From an uncultured Prevotellaceae bacterium (lineage in GTDB: Bacteria > Bacteroidota > Bacteroidia > Bacteroidales > Bacteroidaceae), in assembly GCA_902786565.1 (NCBI GenBank), contig CADACW010000057.1, forward strand, positions 1-44,791: a stretch of DNA of 44,791 bases, given 5' to 3'. Under the pieces are notes generated by a model. That model saw nothing but the letters and a program-made list of their open reading frames with translations. It was not told where the DNA came from and made no database searches. This document shows positions 36,390 through 44,761 of this stretch, one piece after another (the first letter of the stretch is position 1; every line of letters starts with the position of its first letter). Both the position numbers and the translations under genes were made by a program.

Positions 36390-37727
36390 ATGGAAGTAAA
36401 GAAAATCATGCAGGACCTGGAGCGCAAGCATCCAGGCGAGAACGAGTATCTTCAGGCCGTCAGAGAAGTGTTGGAAAGCATCCAGGACGTCTACAACAAG
36501 CATCCTGAGTTTGAGAAGGCCAAGATTGTGGAACGGCTGGTGGAGCCGGAGCGCATCACCACCTTCCGTGTGCCCTGGGTAGACGACAGGGGCGAGGTGC
36601 AGGTGAACCTGGGCTACAGGGTGCAGTTCAACTCGGCCATTGGCCCCTACAAGGGCGGACTGCGCTTCCACGCATCGGTAAACCTGTCGATTCTGAAGTT
36701 CCTGGGATTCGAGCAGACCTTCAAGAATGCCCTCACCACCCTGCCTATGGGCGGCGGCAAGGGCGGCTCCGACTTCTCGCCACGCGGCAAGAGCGAGGCC
36801 GAAATCATGCGTTTCTGCCAGGCATTTATGATGGAACTCTACAAGGTCATCGGCCCAGACATGGATGTTCCTGCCGGCGACATTGGCGTGGGCGGACGTG
36901 AGATAGGCTACCTTTTCGGCATGTACAAGAAACTCACATCGCAATTCCACGGCGCAACGCTGACCGGCAAGGGACTGGAGTGGGGCGGCAGCATCCTCAG
37001 ACCGGAAGCCACGGGCTTCGGTGCCCTCTACTTCGTCCACCACATGCTCGAGAGTCACGGCCTCGATATCAAGGGCAAGACCGTAGCCCTCTCTGGTTTC
37101 GGCAACGTGGCATGGGGAGCCGCAAAGAAAGCCACCGAACTGGGGGCCAAGGTCATCACCATCAGCGGCCCCGACGGCTATATCTATGACCCCGAAGGTC
37201 TCGACGCCGAGAAGATTGACTATCTGCTGGAACTGAGAGCCAGCGGCAACGATGTCTGCCAGCCCTACGAGGAGGAGTTCCCCGGCAGCAAGTTCTTTAA
37301 GGACAAGAGACCGTGGGAGCAGAAGGCCGACATCTATCTGCCTTGCGCCACACAGAACGAGTTGGATGGCAACGATGCCGACCACATACTGGCCCACAAG
37401 CCACTTTGCGTGGCCGAGGTGAGCAACATGGGCTGCACAGCCGATGCCGTCTCGAAGTTCATTGCTGCCAAGCAACTCTTTGCTCCGGGCAAGGCCGTCA
37501 ATGCCGGCGGCGTGGCCACCAGCGGACTGGAAATGACCCAGAACTCCATGCGTATGTCGTGGAGTGCACAGGAGGTAGACCAGCGCCTGCACCAGATTAT
37601 GCAGGGCATCCACGAGCAGTGCGTGAAGTATGGGCGCGAGGATGGCTACGTGAACTACGTGAAGGGAGCCAATGTGGCTGGCTTTATGAAAGTGGCAAAG
37701 GCCATGCTGGCACAGGGCGTAGTATGA
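36390..37727 (+). CDS. gdhA: Glutamate dehydrogenase (NADP-type, hexameric)
   Basis: 445 residues, standard for the bacterial hexameric enzyme. Substrate region GPYKGGLRFHASVNLSILKF and PMGGGKGGSDFSPRGKS (catalytic lysine in the second), with the Rossmann part GFGNVAWGAAKKATELGAKV. It reversibly aminates 2-oxoglutarate to glutamate and is a main ammonia-assimilation route in Bacteroidales. Its TGA stop overlaps the ATG of the rlpA-like gene (ATGA), so the two are translationally coupled. Confidence 0.95.
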   Translation: MEVKKIMQDLERKHPGENEYLQAVREVLESIQDVYNKHPEFEKAKIVERLVEPERITTFRVPWVDDRGEVQVNLGYRVQFNSAIGPYKGGLRFHASVNLSILKFLGFEQTFKNALTTLPMGGGKGGSDFSPRGKSEAEIMRFCQAFMMELYKVIGPDMDVPAGDIGVGGREIGYLFGMYKKLTSQFHGATLTGKGLEWGGSILRPEATGFGALYFVHHMLESHGLDIKGKTVALSGFGNVAWGAAKKATELGAKVITISGPDGYIYDPEGLDAEKIDYLLELRASGNDVCQPYEEEFPGSKFFKDKRPWEQKADIYLPCATQNELDGNDADHILAHKPLCVAEVSNMGCTADAVSKFIAAKQLFAPGKAVNAGGVATSGLEMTQNSMRMSWSAQEVDQRLHQIMQGIHEQCVKYGREDGYVNYVKGANVAGFMKVAKAMLAQGVV

Positions 37728-38263
37728 TGTCGCTGAGTAGCATATTAAGATGGATGGGCCGTCCTGTCGTATGCCTTGGGCTGTTGGCAGGACTGCCCAT
37801 CGTCTTATTTGCCCAATCCGCCTCGTCGGCCCCGCCAACAAGTACAATAAGTCCTGTGGTTCATACTGGCACTGCCTCCTACTATGCCAAAAGGGCAACG
37901 GGCTCGCGCACGGCCAGCGGCGAGAAACTGCACCACGACAGCCTCACCTGTGCCCACCGCACCTATCCTTTCGGCACACGACTGAAGGTGACCACACCCT
38001 CAAACGGGCGCTCCGTCGTGGTGCGCGTGAACGACCGCGGCCCCTTTGTACGCGGACGAATCATCGACCTCTCCTGGGGCGCTGCACGCGAACTGGGTAT
38101 ACTGGCTCAGGGCACCGCCAAGGTCACTGTGGAACTGGCCGGCCCCATAGAGTATGTGACGCTGCATCTGGACTCGCTCAACAACAAGGTGGAGCTGCCC
38201 AAACTGTATGAAATGTTAGAGACGGAAGAATTGCCGCTCGTACTGCCCAATCTGGAGTACTGA
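37724..38263 (+). CDS. rlpA: RlpA-like septal ring / lytic transglycosylase family lipoprotein-less protein
   Basis: 179 residues. Hydrophobic signal segment at about 15-31 (VVCLGLLAGLPIVLFAQ), no lipobox cysteine after it. Double-psi beta-barrel domain at about 48-145: TASYYAKRATGSRTASGEKL, TYPFGTRLKVT, VRVNDRGPFVRGRIIDLSW (the aspartate after N is the key acid). The domain acts on denuded peptidoglycan glycan strands in other bacteria. No SPOR domain is present, unlike the E. coli protein. Two adjacent ATGs (37724, 37727) are possible starts; the first overlaps the gdhA stop. Ends 3 bp before the convergent nadD stop. Confidence 0.88.
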   Translation: MMSLSSILRWMGRPVVCLGLLAGLPIVLFAQSASSAPPTSTISPVVHTGTASYYAKRATGSRTASGEKLHHDSLTCAHRTYPFGTRLKVTTPSNGRSVVVRVNDRGPFVRGRIIDLSWGAARELGILAQGTAKVTVELAGPIEYVTLHLDSLNNKVELPKLYEMLETEELPLVLPNLEY

Positions 38264-38266
38264 CGG

Positions 38267-38857
38267 CTATTGTTGCAACTGATAAAGACGACGCACCAAG
38301 GGCGCGATGACGGCGGGAACGAGTCTGCCGATGTCGCGCCCTTGGTGCACGTATTGCCTGATCATGGTGCTCGAAACGTCGAGCAACTCTGCCTTGACAA
38401 TGGTCACCCGACCGCTGTCATCGGCACTTACGGCCTGGATGTCGGCCTCGCTGCGGGGATAGACCACCACCTGGTACTCTCGGAGGATGTCTTCGGCCCG
38501 ATACCAGCGATGGAAGCCCTGCCAGTTGTCGCCGCCTATGAGTAGCGTAAAATGGCAGTCGGGATAGTCGGCACGAAGGTGCTGGAGCGTGTTCCATGTG
38601 TAGGATGGGCGCGGCAAGTGCAACTCATAGTCGCTGGCCACGATGCCTTCCTCACCATAGAGCGCCAGCCGTGCCAACAGGTAGCGCAGCTGGTCGTCGA
38701 GCAAATCGGTGCGCCCCTGCTTAAGGGGGTTCTGCGGCGAGACCATCAGCCACACCTCGTCGAGTCCAGCCGCTTGGCGCAGCTGCCGGGCAAGGGCGAT
38801 GTGGCCGTTATGGATGGGATTGAACGACCCGCCGAAGACGCCGATTCGCTTCATCAT
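38267..38857 (-). CDS. nadD: Nicotinate-nucleotide adenylyltransferase
   Basis: 196 residues. Nucleotidyltransferase motifs GGSFNPIHNGHIALA (HxGH) near the start and DVSSTMIRQYV (the SxTxxR-type motif) near the end. Makes deamido-NAD from nicotinate mononucleotide and ATP. The start overlaps the gmk stop by four bases (ATGA), so it is translated with gmk. Last gene of the yicC-gmk-nadD operon. Confidence 0.95.
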   Translation of the reverse strand: MMKRIGVFGGSFNPIHNGHIALARQLRQAAGLDEVWLMVSPQNPLKQGRTDLLDDQLRYLLARLALYGEEGIVASDYELHLPRPSYTWNTLQHLRADYPDCHFTLLIGGDNWQGFHRWYRAEDILREYQVVVYPRSEADIQAVSADDSGRVTIVKAELLDVSSTMIRQYVHQGRDIGRLVPAVIAPLVRRLYQLQQ

Positions 38858-39429
38858 ACACTCAGGAAACTGGCCACGAGTCTGAGGGTCTCAGCCTCGG
38901 CCGCGTCCAATAGGTCGTTCACCACGATGTGGTCGAACTGCGGGGCGAAGCCCAACTCATATTCCGCCTTGGCAAGCCGGTTCTCTATGGCTTCAGCCGT
39001 GTCGGTGCCACGGCCTTCCAAGCGGCGCCGCAGCTCGGCCACCGAGGGTGGCTGGATGAAAAGGCTCAACGCCCGCTGCCCATAGAACTTCTTGATGTTG
39101 ATGCCACCCTTCACGTCGACATCGAACACCACGTTCTGGCCGGCATCCAGTTGCTGTTCCACCTGCTTCTTCAGTGTGCCGTAGAAGCGGTCTTGATAGA
39201 CCTCCTCATACTCCAGAAACTCGTCGTTGTCTATGCGCTGGCGGAACTCTTCGGGCGACAGGAAGAAATAGTCCACGCCGTGCTGCTCGGTGCCCCTTGG
39301 CGGGCGCGATGTGCACGACACGGAGAAATAAAGGTTCAGCTCAGGATGCTGCTCCATGAGCCACCTTACGATGGTAGACTTGCCCGACCCTGACGGTGCG
39401 GAGAATATCAACAGTTTTCCTCTTTCCAT
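38854..39429 (-). CDS. gmk: Guanylate kinase
   Basis: 191 residues. P-loop SAPSGSGKST at the start, then the GMP-binding region TSRPPRGTEQHGVDYFFLS and the lid YEEVYQDRFYGTL. Phosphorylates GMP to GDP. It follows yicC by 13 bp and overlaps nadD by four bases. Confidence 0.96.
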   Translation of the reverse strand: MERGKLLIFSAPSGSGKSTIVRWLMEQHPELNLYFSVSCTSRPPRGTEQHGVDYFFLSPEEFRQRIDNDEFLEYEEVYQDRFYGTLKKQVEQQLDAGQNVVFDVDVKGGINIKKFYGQRALSLFIQPPSVAELRRRLEGRGTDTAEAIENRLAKAEYELGFAPQFDHIVVNDLLDAAEAETLRLVASFLSV

Positions 39430-39442
39430 TGCTTTGGTTGGT

Positions 39443-40318
39443 TTATAGTACGTTGAGTACCTGCTCTTTGATTTGCTCCAGCTCGTCTTTCATCTGCACC
39501 ACGATGTTCTGCATTTCAGCCAGGTTCGACTTCGACCCTGTGGTGTTGATTTCGCGTCCCATCTCCTGTGCAATGAATCCCAGCTTCTTGCCTTGTCCGT
39601 GGCCGTTGGCCATTGTCTCGCGGAAGTATTTCAGGTGATTGGCCAGGCGCTGCTTCTCTTCGCTGATGTCCAGTTTCTCGATGTAGTAGATGAGCTCCTG
39701 CTCCAGCCGGTTCTTGTCGTAGTCCACTCCCGGTATCTGTTGCAGTCCCTCAACGATGCGCTGCCTGATTTTCTCTACCCTCGACTTCTCGTAGGGCTCA
39801 ATCTCAGCCAGCAGACGCTCTATGTTGTCCACCTTCTCCGTGAATGTCTTCTCCAGTGCGGCGCCCTCCTGCTTGCGGAAGCTCACCAGCGCGTCGATGG
39901 CCGTCTGAACAGCCTGGCGTGCTGCATCCCACTCTTCGGCGGTGAGCACCTCCTGCTCGGTGCGGGTCATCACGTCGGGCATGCGGGTCAGCGTGTACAT
40001 CCAGTCCTGGGGCTCCACAATGCCGAGCCGTCCGGACAGTTCCTTCAGCTGATGGTAATAGTTCTCGGCCAATGCCATATTCACCGGCGTGGCCTCAACG
40101 CCCTCCTCACGCTCTATCCAGAGGCTGAAGTCCACCTTGCCACGCTCTAAGGTCTGTGAAATCATCTGGCGCATCTCCATCTCCTTCTCACGATAGAGGG
40201 GCGCAATGCGTGTCAGCAGGTCGAGCTGCTTTGAGTTGAGCGACTTGATTTCGGCATTGATTTTCTTGTCATTGTAGACCACGACTGACTTGCCGTAGCC
40301 TGTCATAGATTGTATCAT
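39443..40318 (-). CDS. YicC/YloC family endoribonuclease
   Basis: 291 residues, usual for the family. Begins MIQSMTGYGKSVVVYNDK and ends with the family C-terminal block (LGFIAQEMGREINTTGSKSN). Family members are RNA endonucleases involved in small-RNA turnover; the function here is by homology. First gene of the operon with gmk and nadD, an order common in many bacteria. Promoter at 40347-40378. Confidence 0.94.
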   Translation of the reverse strand: MIQSMTGYGKSVVVYNDKKINAEIKSLNSKQLDLLTRIAPLYREKEMEMRQMISQTLERGKVDFSLWIEREEGVEATPVNMALAENYYHQLKELSGRLGIVEPQDWMYTLTRMPDVMTRTEQEVLTAEEWDAARQAVQTAIDALVSFRKQEGAALEKTFTEKVDNIERLLAEIEPYEKSRVEKIRQRIVEGLQQIPGVDYDKNRLEQELIYYIEKLDISEEKQRLANHLKYFRETMANGHGQGKKLGFIAQEMGREINTTGSKSNLAEMQNIVVQMKDELEQIKEQVLNVL

Positions 40319-40346
40319 TTTATATCAGTTGGGTTTAATTAGGCTG

Positions 40347-40378
40347 CAAAAGTAGGAATAATTTTACACACAGCCAAA
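40347..40378 (-). promoter_or_regulatory. Promoter of yicC-gmk-nadD
   Basis: Reverse strand TTTG at 40378-40375 and TACTTTTG at 40354-40347, spaced by 20 bp. Leader of about 25 bases to the ATG at 40318. Confidence 0.7.
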
Positions 40379-40426
40379 CCTTTTTCCCATTATTCCGCCA
40401 GATTTGGCACATTTCTTGCTAAAAGA

Positions 40427-40458
40427 TTTGTAGGATTCTGCATTTATTAGTAAATTTG
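40427..40458 (+). promoter_or_regulatory. Promoter of trxA
   Basis: TTTG at 40427-40430 and TAAATTTG at 40451-40458, spaced by 20 bp. Leader of about 35 bases to the ATG at 40497. Confidence 0.7.
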
Positions 40459-40496
40459 CAGCGTATTAATAACGAATTAAACAAGCAAGAAACACT

Positions 40497-40811
40497 ATGG
40501 AAGTACAAATCACAAGCGAGAACTTTGAGAGTCTGAAGAACGGCAATCTGCCCCTGGTAGTTGACTTCTGGGCCACCTGGTGCGGTCCCTGCCGCATGGT
40601 AGCCCCCATCATCAGCGAACTGGCTGAGAAATACGACGGCCGCATTGTGGTGGGAAAATGCGACGTGGAGGAGAACGAGGAGATGGCTGCCGAATTTGGC
40701 ATCCGCAACATTCCCACCATTCTGTTCTTCAAGAACGGCGAGATTGTAGACAAATTGGTTGGCGCCCAGTCTAAGCAGAAGTTTGAGGAGCAGTTTGAGG
40801 CTCTGCTTTAG
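40497..40811 (+). CDS. trxA: Thioredoxin
   Basis: 104 residues. Active site WCGPC (C29, C32) in DFWATWCGPCRM; conserved cis-proline in RNIPTILFF and the C-terminal GAQSKQKFEEQ helix. A cytoplasmic dithiol carrier, with no signal peptide. Own promoter. The last 41 bp overlap the end of the convergent pseudouridine synthase gene. Confidence 0.96.
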   Translation: MEVQITSENFESLKNGNLPLVVDFWATWCGPCRMVAPIISELAEKYDGRIVVGKCDVEENEEMAAEFGIRNIPTILFFKNGEIVDKLVGAQSKQKFEEQFEALL

Positions 40812-41523
40812 CCGCCAGGGCCTGCCAGAGCGGGTCGTCGGGCAGGGGTGCCTCGATGCAGATGTCGGTACCTGAAACAGGATGGGTGAAGGCAATGCGG
40901 CGCGCCAGCAGCGAGATGCTGCCGTCGGCATTGCTCCGTCGGGCACCATATTTCAGGTCGCCCTTGATGGGACAGCCAATGGCCGACAACTGGCAGCGGA
41001 TTTGATGATGCCGACCCGTCATCAGCTGCACCTCTACAAGGGCGTAACGGTCGCCCTGCGCCAGTTGCCTGCAGCGCAGCCTGGCCAGTTTCGAGCCGGG
41101 CACTTCGCGGTCATAGGCGTAGGCTTTGTTCTGACGCTCGTTTCGCGTCAGCCAGTGCTCCAACAATTGAAAAGTGGAAAGTGAGAAGCGACAAGCGGGA
41201 TTCCCCTCCTTGTCACTTCTCTTTTTTGTGTTGTCACTTTCCACAATGGCCCAGTAGGTCTTGTGCACCTCGCCGGCTGCAAACATCTTGTTGAGCCGCG
41301 TGAGGGCCTTCGATGTGCGTGCAAACATCACCAGGCCGCCCACGGGGCGGTCCAGCCGGTGTACGACGCCCAGAAAGACTGCTCCGGGCTTTTGGTATTT
41401 CTCTTTCAGATAGGCTTTCACCTTTTCCGACAGCGGCTCGTCGCCGGTCTTGTCGCCTTGTACTATCTCTCCGCTTTGCTTTGAGACGATGATGATGTGG
41501 TTGTCCTCGTAGACTATTTGCAT
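40771..41523 (-). CDS. RluA-family pseudouridine synthase with a repeat-derived insert
   Basis: 250 residues from the ATG at 41523. Catalytic aspartate in HRLDRPVGG (D58). Other family motifs: KTYWAIVE, LTRNERQNKAYAYDREVPGS, TGRHHQIRCQLS and CPIKGDLKYGA. No S4 domain, so it is the short branch that lacks it. Between KTYWAIVE and LEHWLTRNE lies an extra ~25-residue basic segment (about 95-120) encoded by an inverted heptamer array; relatives I recall have only a short loop there. The target RNA position cannot be told. Convergent 41-bp overlap with trxA. Confidence 0.88.
   Translation of the reverse strand: MQIVYEDNHIIIVSKQSGEIVQGDKTGDEPLSEKVKAYLKEKYQKPGAVFLGVVHRLDRPVGGLVMFARTSKALTRLNKMFAAGEVHKTYWAIVESDNTKKRSDKEGNPACRFSLSTFQLLEHWLTRNERQNKAYAYDREVPGSKLARLRCRQLAQGDRYALVEVQLMTGRHHQIRCQLSAIGCPIKGDLKYGARRSNADGSISLLARRIAFTHPVSGTDICIEAPLPDDPLWQALAAKAEPQTAPQTSA
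41166..41244. repeat. Inverted heptamer arrays inside the pseudouridine synthase gene
   Basis: Left arm has heptamers AAAAGTG, GAAAGTG, AGAAGCG, ACAAGCG (41170-41197). Right arm, in reverse: GTGGAAA, GTGACAA and GTGACAAG. GTGGAAAGTGA (41174-41184) pairs perfectly with TCACTTTCCAC (41234-41244), and GAGAAGCGACAAG (41183-41195) pairs at 12 of 13 bases with 41209-41221. The block keeps the reading frame open. Confidence 0.8.
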
Positions 41524-41539
41524 TGCTGTCTTTTCTGTC

Positions 41540-41589
41540 AAAAAGTCAGAGACACAGAGCCGCTTGCTGACAAACTCTCTGTGTCTCTG
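41540..41589 (-). terminator. Terminator of the second dockerin protein gene
   Basis: A perfect 13-bp inverted repeat, CAGAGACACAGAG (41547-41559) and CTCTGTGTCTCTG (41577-41589). Read on the reverse strand it is followed by a T-run (ACTTTTTGA), 45 bases after the stop of the gene at 41634. It lies just upstream of the pseudouridine synthase start. Confidence 0.65.
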
Positions 41590-41633
41590 CTGGTTTATGT
41601 GTTTCCGCACTTGAGGGGAAACGCTGTTCGTTA

Positions 41634-44276
41634 CTATTTGGCCATAAATGTGAGCACGGCACTTATGTCGGCCACGTCTGCTGTGCCGTCACCATTCACG
41701 TCGGCATTTTCAAGAGTGAATGTCGAATAGTCGCCAGACATCACAGTCAGAATTGCGGAAATATCGGCCACATCAACAGTCTTGTCGCTGTTTACGTCGG
41801 CATCTTCCAGAGTAATCACCTTCTCGCCCTCACCGTTGAGCACGATGATGTCGTAAACCTGGGCCTTGGTGCCGCCACCCGTCTGGGCCACGCGGACATA
41901 AACCTGGTCAGTGCCTTCGTAGCTGGCGCGTGTGCGCTTGATGTAGCGCTGTGTGCCGGCCATCTTCAGGGTGTCCACCTTGACCCAGTTCTCGCCGTCG
42001 GCAGAGGTCTGGATTTCCAGCACGCCATAGCCGCTGCCGTTACCATTGCCGCACATGACAACGATGTCGAAGGGACCCTGCAGTTTCTCGGTGGTCTCGA
42101 TGGAGGCGGTATAAGGCTCGCCGCTGATCTTGGCACCGAAGGTGATGACGCCAGTAGAAGGAGTGGTGAGCTGGTCGAGAGCTTCCTCGAAGTAACGGCT
42201 GGTGCGGCCATTGCCTACGCCCGTCTCAGGCTTCAGCTGCAACTCGCCGGTGAGCACCTGGCCGCGTGAGCGGAGCACCCATCCGTTTTCTGTGTTGGGA
42301 CGTATTTCCTTCAGGGCCTCGACATTGGGCTTGTAGACGTAGACGATAGAGTCGTTGCCCTCGATGTCCTTCACGGTCTCCTCGTGGTCCAGCTCGTCGC
42401 CATAGTAGTTCCATGCCGACTTGCCCCAATAGTAGTAGGCGCTGGCTTTGCCGTCGCCGCCGTTCTCGCTGTTGTCAACAAACCAGTCGGCCTCGTTGGC
42501 ATCGAAGTGGCTGATGATGTTGGTGCGGCCGTTGAAGCCATTGACGGCGATTTCTTTTTCGGCCAGATTTGAGGGGAGCCACTCGCCGCCCTGTGCCAGG
42601 GTGTAGAGGGTGGCCGACTCGGTGAGCACGATGGGCTCAGTATAGAGTTGAGAGTCGTCAGCGGTGGTTGCACCGTTGAAGTTGTAGTACATGTCGATGC
42701 CCTGCGGGCTCTGCAGCGAGATGACGGCCTTGCCGTCGGCATTCGACTCAATGGTGATGGTAGGCGTCGAGGCCTGGACCATGATGACGATATCCTTCTC
42801 GGCAATCTTACTGTTGGTGTAGCCGTCGCCAGTGGCCATGGCCTTCACCGTTGCAGCCTGATAGAGGTTGAACGGCTCGGTGTAGAGCGTGCTCTCAGTG
42901 GTCGGGTCGCTGCCGTCCAGAGTGTAGTAGATGGCGTTAGAGTTGGTGGCCGAAAGCTTTACTGTGGTGAATCCGTCTTCCTGTGTGACAGCGATGACGG
43001 GAGTGCCTGTAGCCACAACTTCCTTCTTGGTGTTGGCCACGGCCTGCAGCACCTGCGGAATCAGCGTGGCAATCAGGTCCTGGTTGGCACCGAGCATGTT
43101 CTCCAGAGTCAGAGGCAGCAGCACGTAGGCATTGCGCTTGGCGTTGTGGGCGTGCATGCCAATGATGCCCTCGTCGGGGTTGGCATAGGCCAGGATTTGG
43201 TCGTCGGCAAAGTATTCGCCCAGTTCCACACCCACGATGGTGCCATCGGTGAGCAGTTCCAGGATGCCGTCGTTGATGTCCACACCCTCGAAGCCTTCAA
43301 AGTCCTCCTTCAAGCCTCCCATGATGGGCGACTCGGTCGCGATGGTCTTGCCGTAGCCCCAAGCCTCGTAGAGATAGGGGTTGAAATTGAGCATAGGCAC
43401 ATAGGCAATGGCCTGCTTGATGGTGCTGACGTAGGCATTGTCGGCAGCAATGGTGGGGCTGACGACTACGGCCTGGAACTTCTGAAGCGAGTCGGCGGTG
43501 GCCGTGGTCTCGGCGGCATTGATTTCGGTCAGGGCGAAGCGGCTGTCACCACTCAGGTAGATGTAGGCATAGTCGCTGTCCAGGTCGCCGTCGTAGATGT
43601 AGGCCACGGGCTGTGCTTCCTGCACCTCGGGGGCGTCGCCATTGTCAATCATAAAGTAGTAGAAGTCGATACCGGCATCGGGGGTGAGGGTGAACTGCAC
43701 ATCTACCGAGTCGGTCTCTTCGGTGACCACCTTCCACACGAATGTGTAGGTGCCCTCAGAGCCTTCCACCTGGTTGCCCAGGAAGATGCAGGCGCCATTG
43801 TACTGGCTGGAGCTCTCTTCGGGCTGGAACTGGATGTAGCTCTGCACGGGGGCGATACCGCGGTTGTTGGCGGTGCTGTTGGCCGAGCGTCCCTGGATGG
43901 TGATCTTCTGGCCGTTGGCCAGTTTCGGGAAGGTAATCTTCGTGCTCTTACGTGTCAGACGCAGCTTGGTCGTTGCCAGGTGCACAGAGTTGTCCTTGTT
44001 CTTGCCGATGTCTATCTTCAGTCCGCGCAACTCCTCAATCACCTCGCCGTTGGCCATCCAATAGCCGTCGGCATCCTGCTTCACAGCGTTCTTCCAGTTG
44101 ATTACATTGCCGTCGGCATCGGTACCGTTGTCGGCCCAGTTGGTCTTGTCGGCCGTCAGGTTGGCAATGGTCTCATCGCTCAGTCCTTCGAAGAAGTTCC
44201 AAGCCTTTTTCTCTTGCGCATTCATTCCCATAGCAACGCACAGGAATAACGCACTAAGTGTCAATAGTTTTTTCAT
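41634..44276 (-). CDS. Secreted modular protein with chitobiase-like repeats and C-terminal dockerin
   Basis: 880 residues. Signal peptide at 1-20 (LLTLSALFLCVAMGMNA). N-terminal domain at about 25-215 (WNFFEGLSDETIANLTAD) is the same type as the two N-terminal domains of the 1196-aa protein. The middle part (about 225-445) is unrecognised. Two CHB_HEX_C/Fn3-associated repeats follow (IYYTLDGSDPTTESTLYTEP near 470 and MYYNFNGATTADDSQLYTEP near 545). A beta domain with discoidin-like features covers about 600-815. A dockerin with two loops (DVNSDKTVDVADIS, DVNGDGTADVADIS) ends the protein at about 822-878. Own promoter and terminator. Likely surface- or matrix-associated; no enzyme centre recognised. 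Confidence 0.82.
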   Translation of the reverse strand: MKKLLTLSALFLCVAMGMNAQEKKAWNFFEGLSDETIANLTADKTNWADNGTDADGNVINWKNAVKQDADGYWMANGEVIEELRGLKIDIGKNKDNSVHLATTKLRLTRKSTKITFPKLANGQKITIQGRSANSTANNRGIAPVQSYIQFQPEESSSQYNGACIFLGNQVEGSEGTYTFVWKVVTEETDSVDVQFTLTPDAGIDFYYFMIDNGDAPEVQEAQPVAYIYDGDLDSDYAYIYLSGDSRFALTEINAAETTATADSLQKFQAVVVSPTIAADNAYVSTIKQAIAYVPMLNFNPYLYEAWGYGKTIATESPIMGGLKEDFEGFEGVDINDGILELLTDGTIVGVELGEYFADDQILAYANPDEGIIGMHAHNAKRNAYVLLPLTLENMLGANQDLIATLIPQVLQAVANTKKEVVATGTPVIAVTQEDGFTTVKLSATNSNAIYYTLDGSDPTTESTLYTEPFNLYQAATVKAMATGDGYTNSKIAEKDIVIMVQASTPTITIESNADGKAVISLQSPQGIDMYYNFNGATTADDSQLYTEPIVLTESATLYTLAQGGEWLPSNLAEKEIAVNGFNGRTNIISHFDANEADWFVDNSENGGDGKASAYYYWGKSAWNYYGDELDHEETVKDIEGNDSIVYVYKPNVEALKEIRPNTENGWVLRSRGQVLTGELQLKPETGVGNGRTSRYFEEALDQLTTPSTGVITFGAKISGEPYTASIETTEKLQGPFDIVVMCGNGNGSGYGVLEIQTSADGENWVKVDTLKMAGTQRYIKRTRASYEGTDQVYVRVAQTGGGTKAQVYDIIVLNGEGEKVITLEDADVNSDKTVDVADISAILTVMSGDYSTFTLENADVNGDGTADVADISAVLTFMAK

Positions 44277-44316
44277 AAGCAGTCAATAATATTGGTTAGT
44301 AAATACATTCTGGCTG

Positions 44317-44349
44317 CAAAGTTAAACATTTTCAACGAAATGGCCACAA
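44317..44349 (-). promoter_or_regulatory. Promoter of the second dockerin protein gene
   Basis: Reverse strand TTG at 44349-44347 and TAACTTTG at 44324-44317, spaced by 22 bp, slightly longer than the other promoters. Leader of about 35 bases. Confidence 0.55.
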
Positions 44350-44687
44350 GAAAATGCCTTTTTTTTTCTTTGAGTCAACTGGAAAAAGTGCCATTTTTTG
44401 AGACCTTTTTCAGAGGCACTTTCGTTTTGCGCTGAAACGACATTAGATTTAAACTTTGTGTAAGCCATGAATTTCAATTGGTACAATACTACAATCATTG
44501 CAAAAAGAAAGGTAAAATCTTTACAAATACTTTTTCAAGTAGACTCTTCTTTTCTTTACTTAATCTGTTGTTTTGAGGAGTATTCAACAGGTCGTCCACC
44601 ATAGCGGTGTAGCTTCACCAAGCCTTATATGATACTATGTCCTTAGACCTTCAATTACTCCAATTGGTGGAGAATGACAGAAAAGGG
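44350..44687. other. AT-rich gene-free stretch
   Basis: No recognisable gene. A 45-codon reading frame at 44467-44604 on the forward strand has no similarity I can name. The stretch precedes a good forward terminator at 44688, so a small transcript may arise here, but no consensus promoter was found (a near match TAGATTTA occurs around 44445). Confidence 0.35.
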
Positions 44688-44710
44688 AAATCCGGCGCAC
44701 CCGGATTTTT
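44688..44710 (+). terminator. Orphan forward-strand terminator
   Basis: AAATCCGG (44688-44695) pairs perfectly with CCGGATTT (44701-44708), with TTTTT at 44706-44710. No gene on the forward strand lies upstream of it in the window. Confidence 0.65.
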
Positions 44711-44761
44711 CCGTGGCTGACCTCCACAGACCATGCATGACTGCATATGCAAGGGTGTTGA

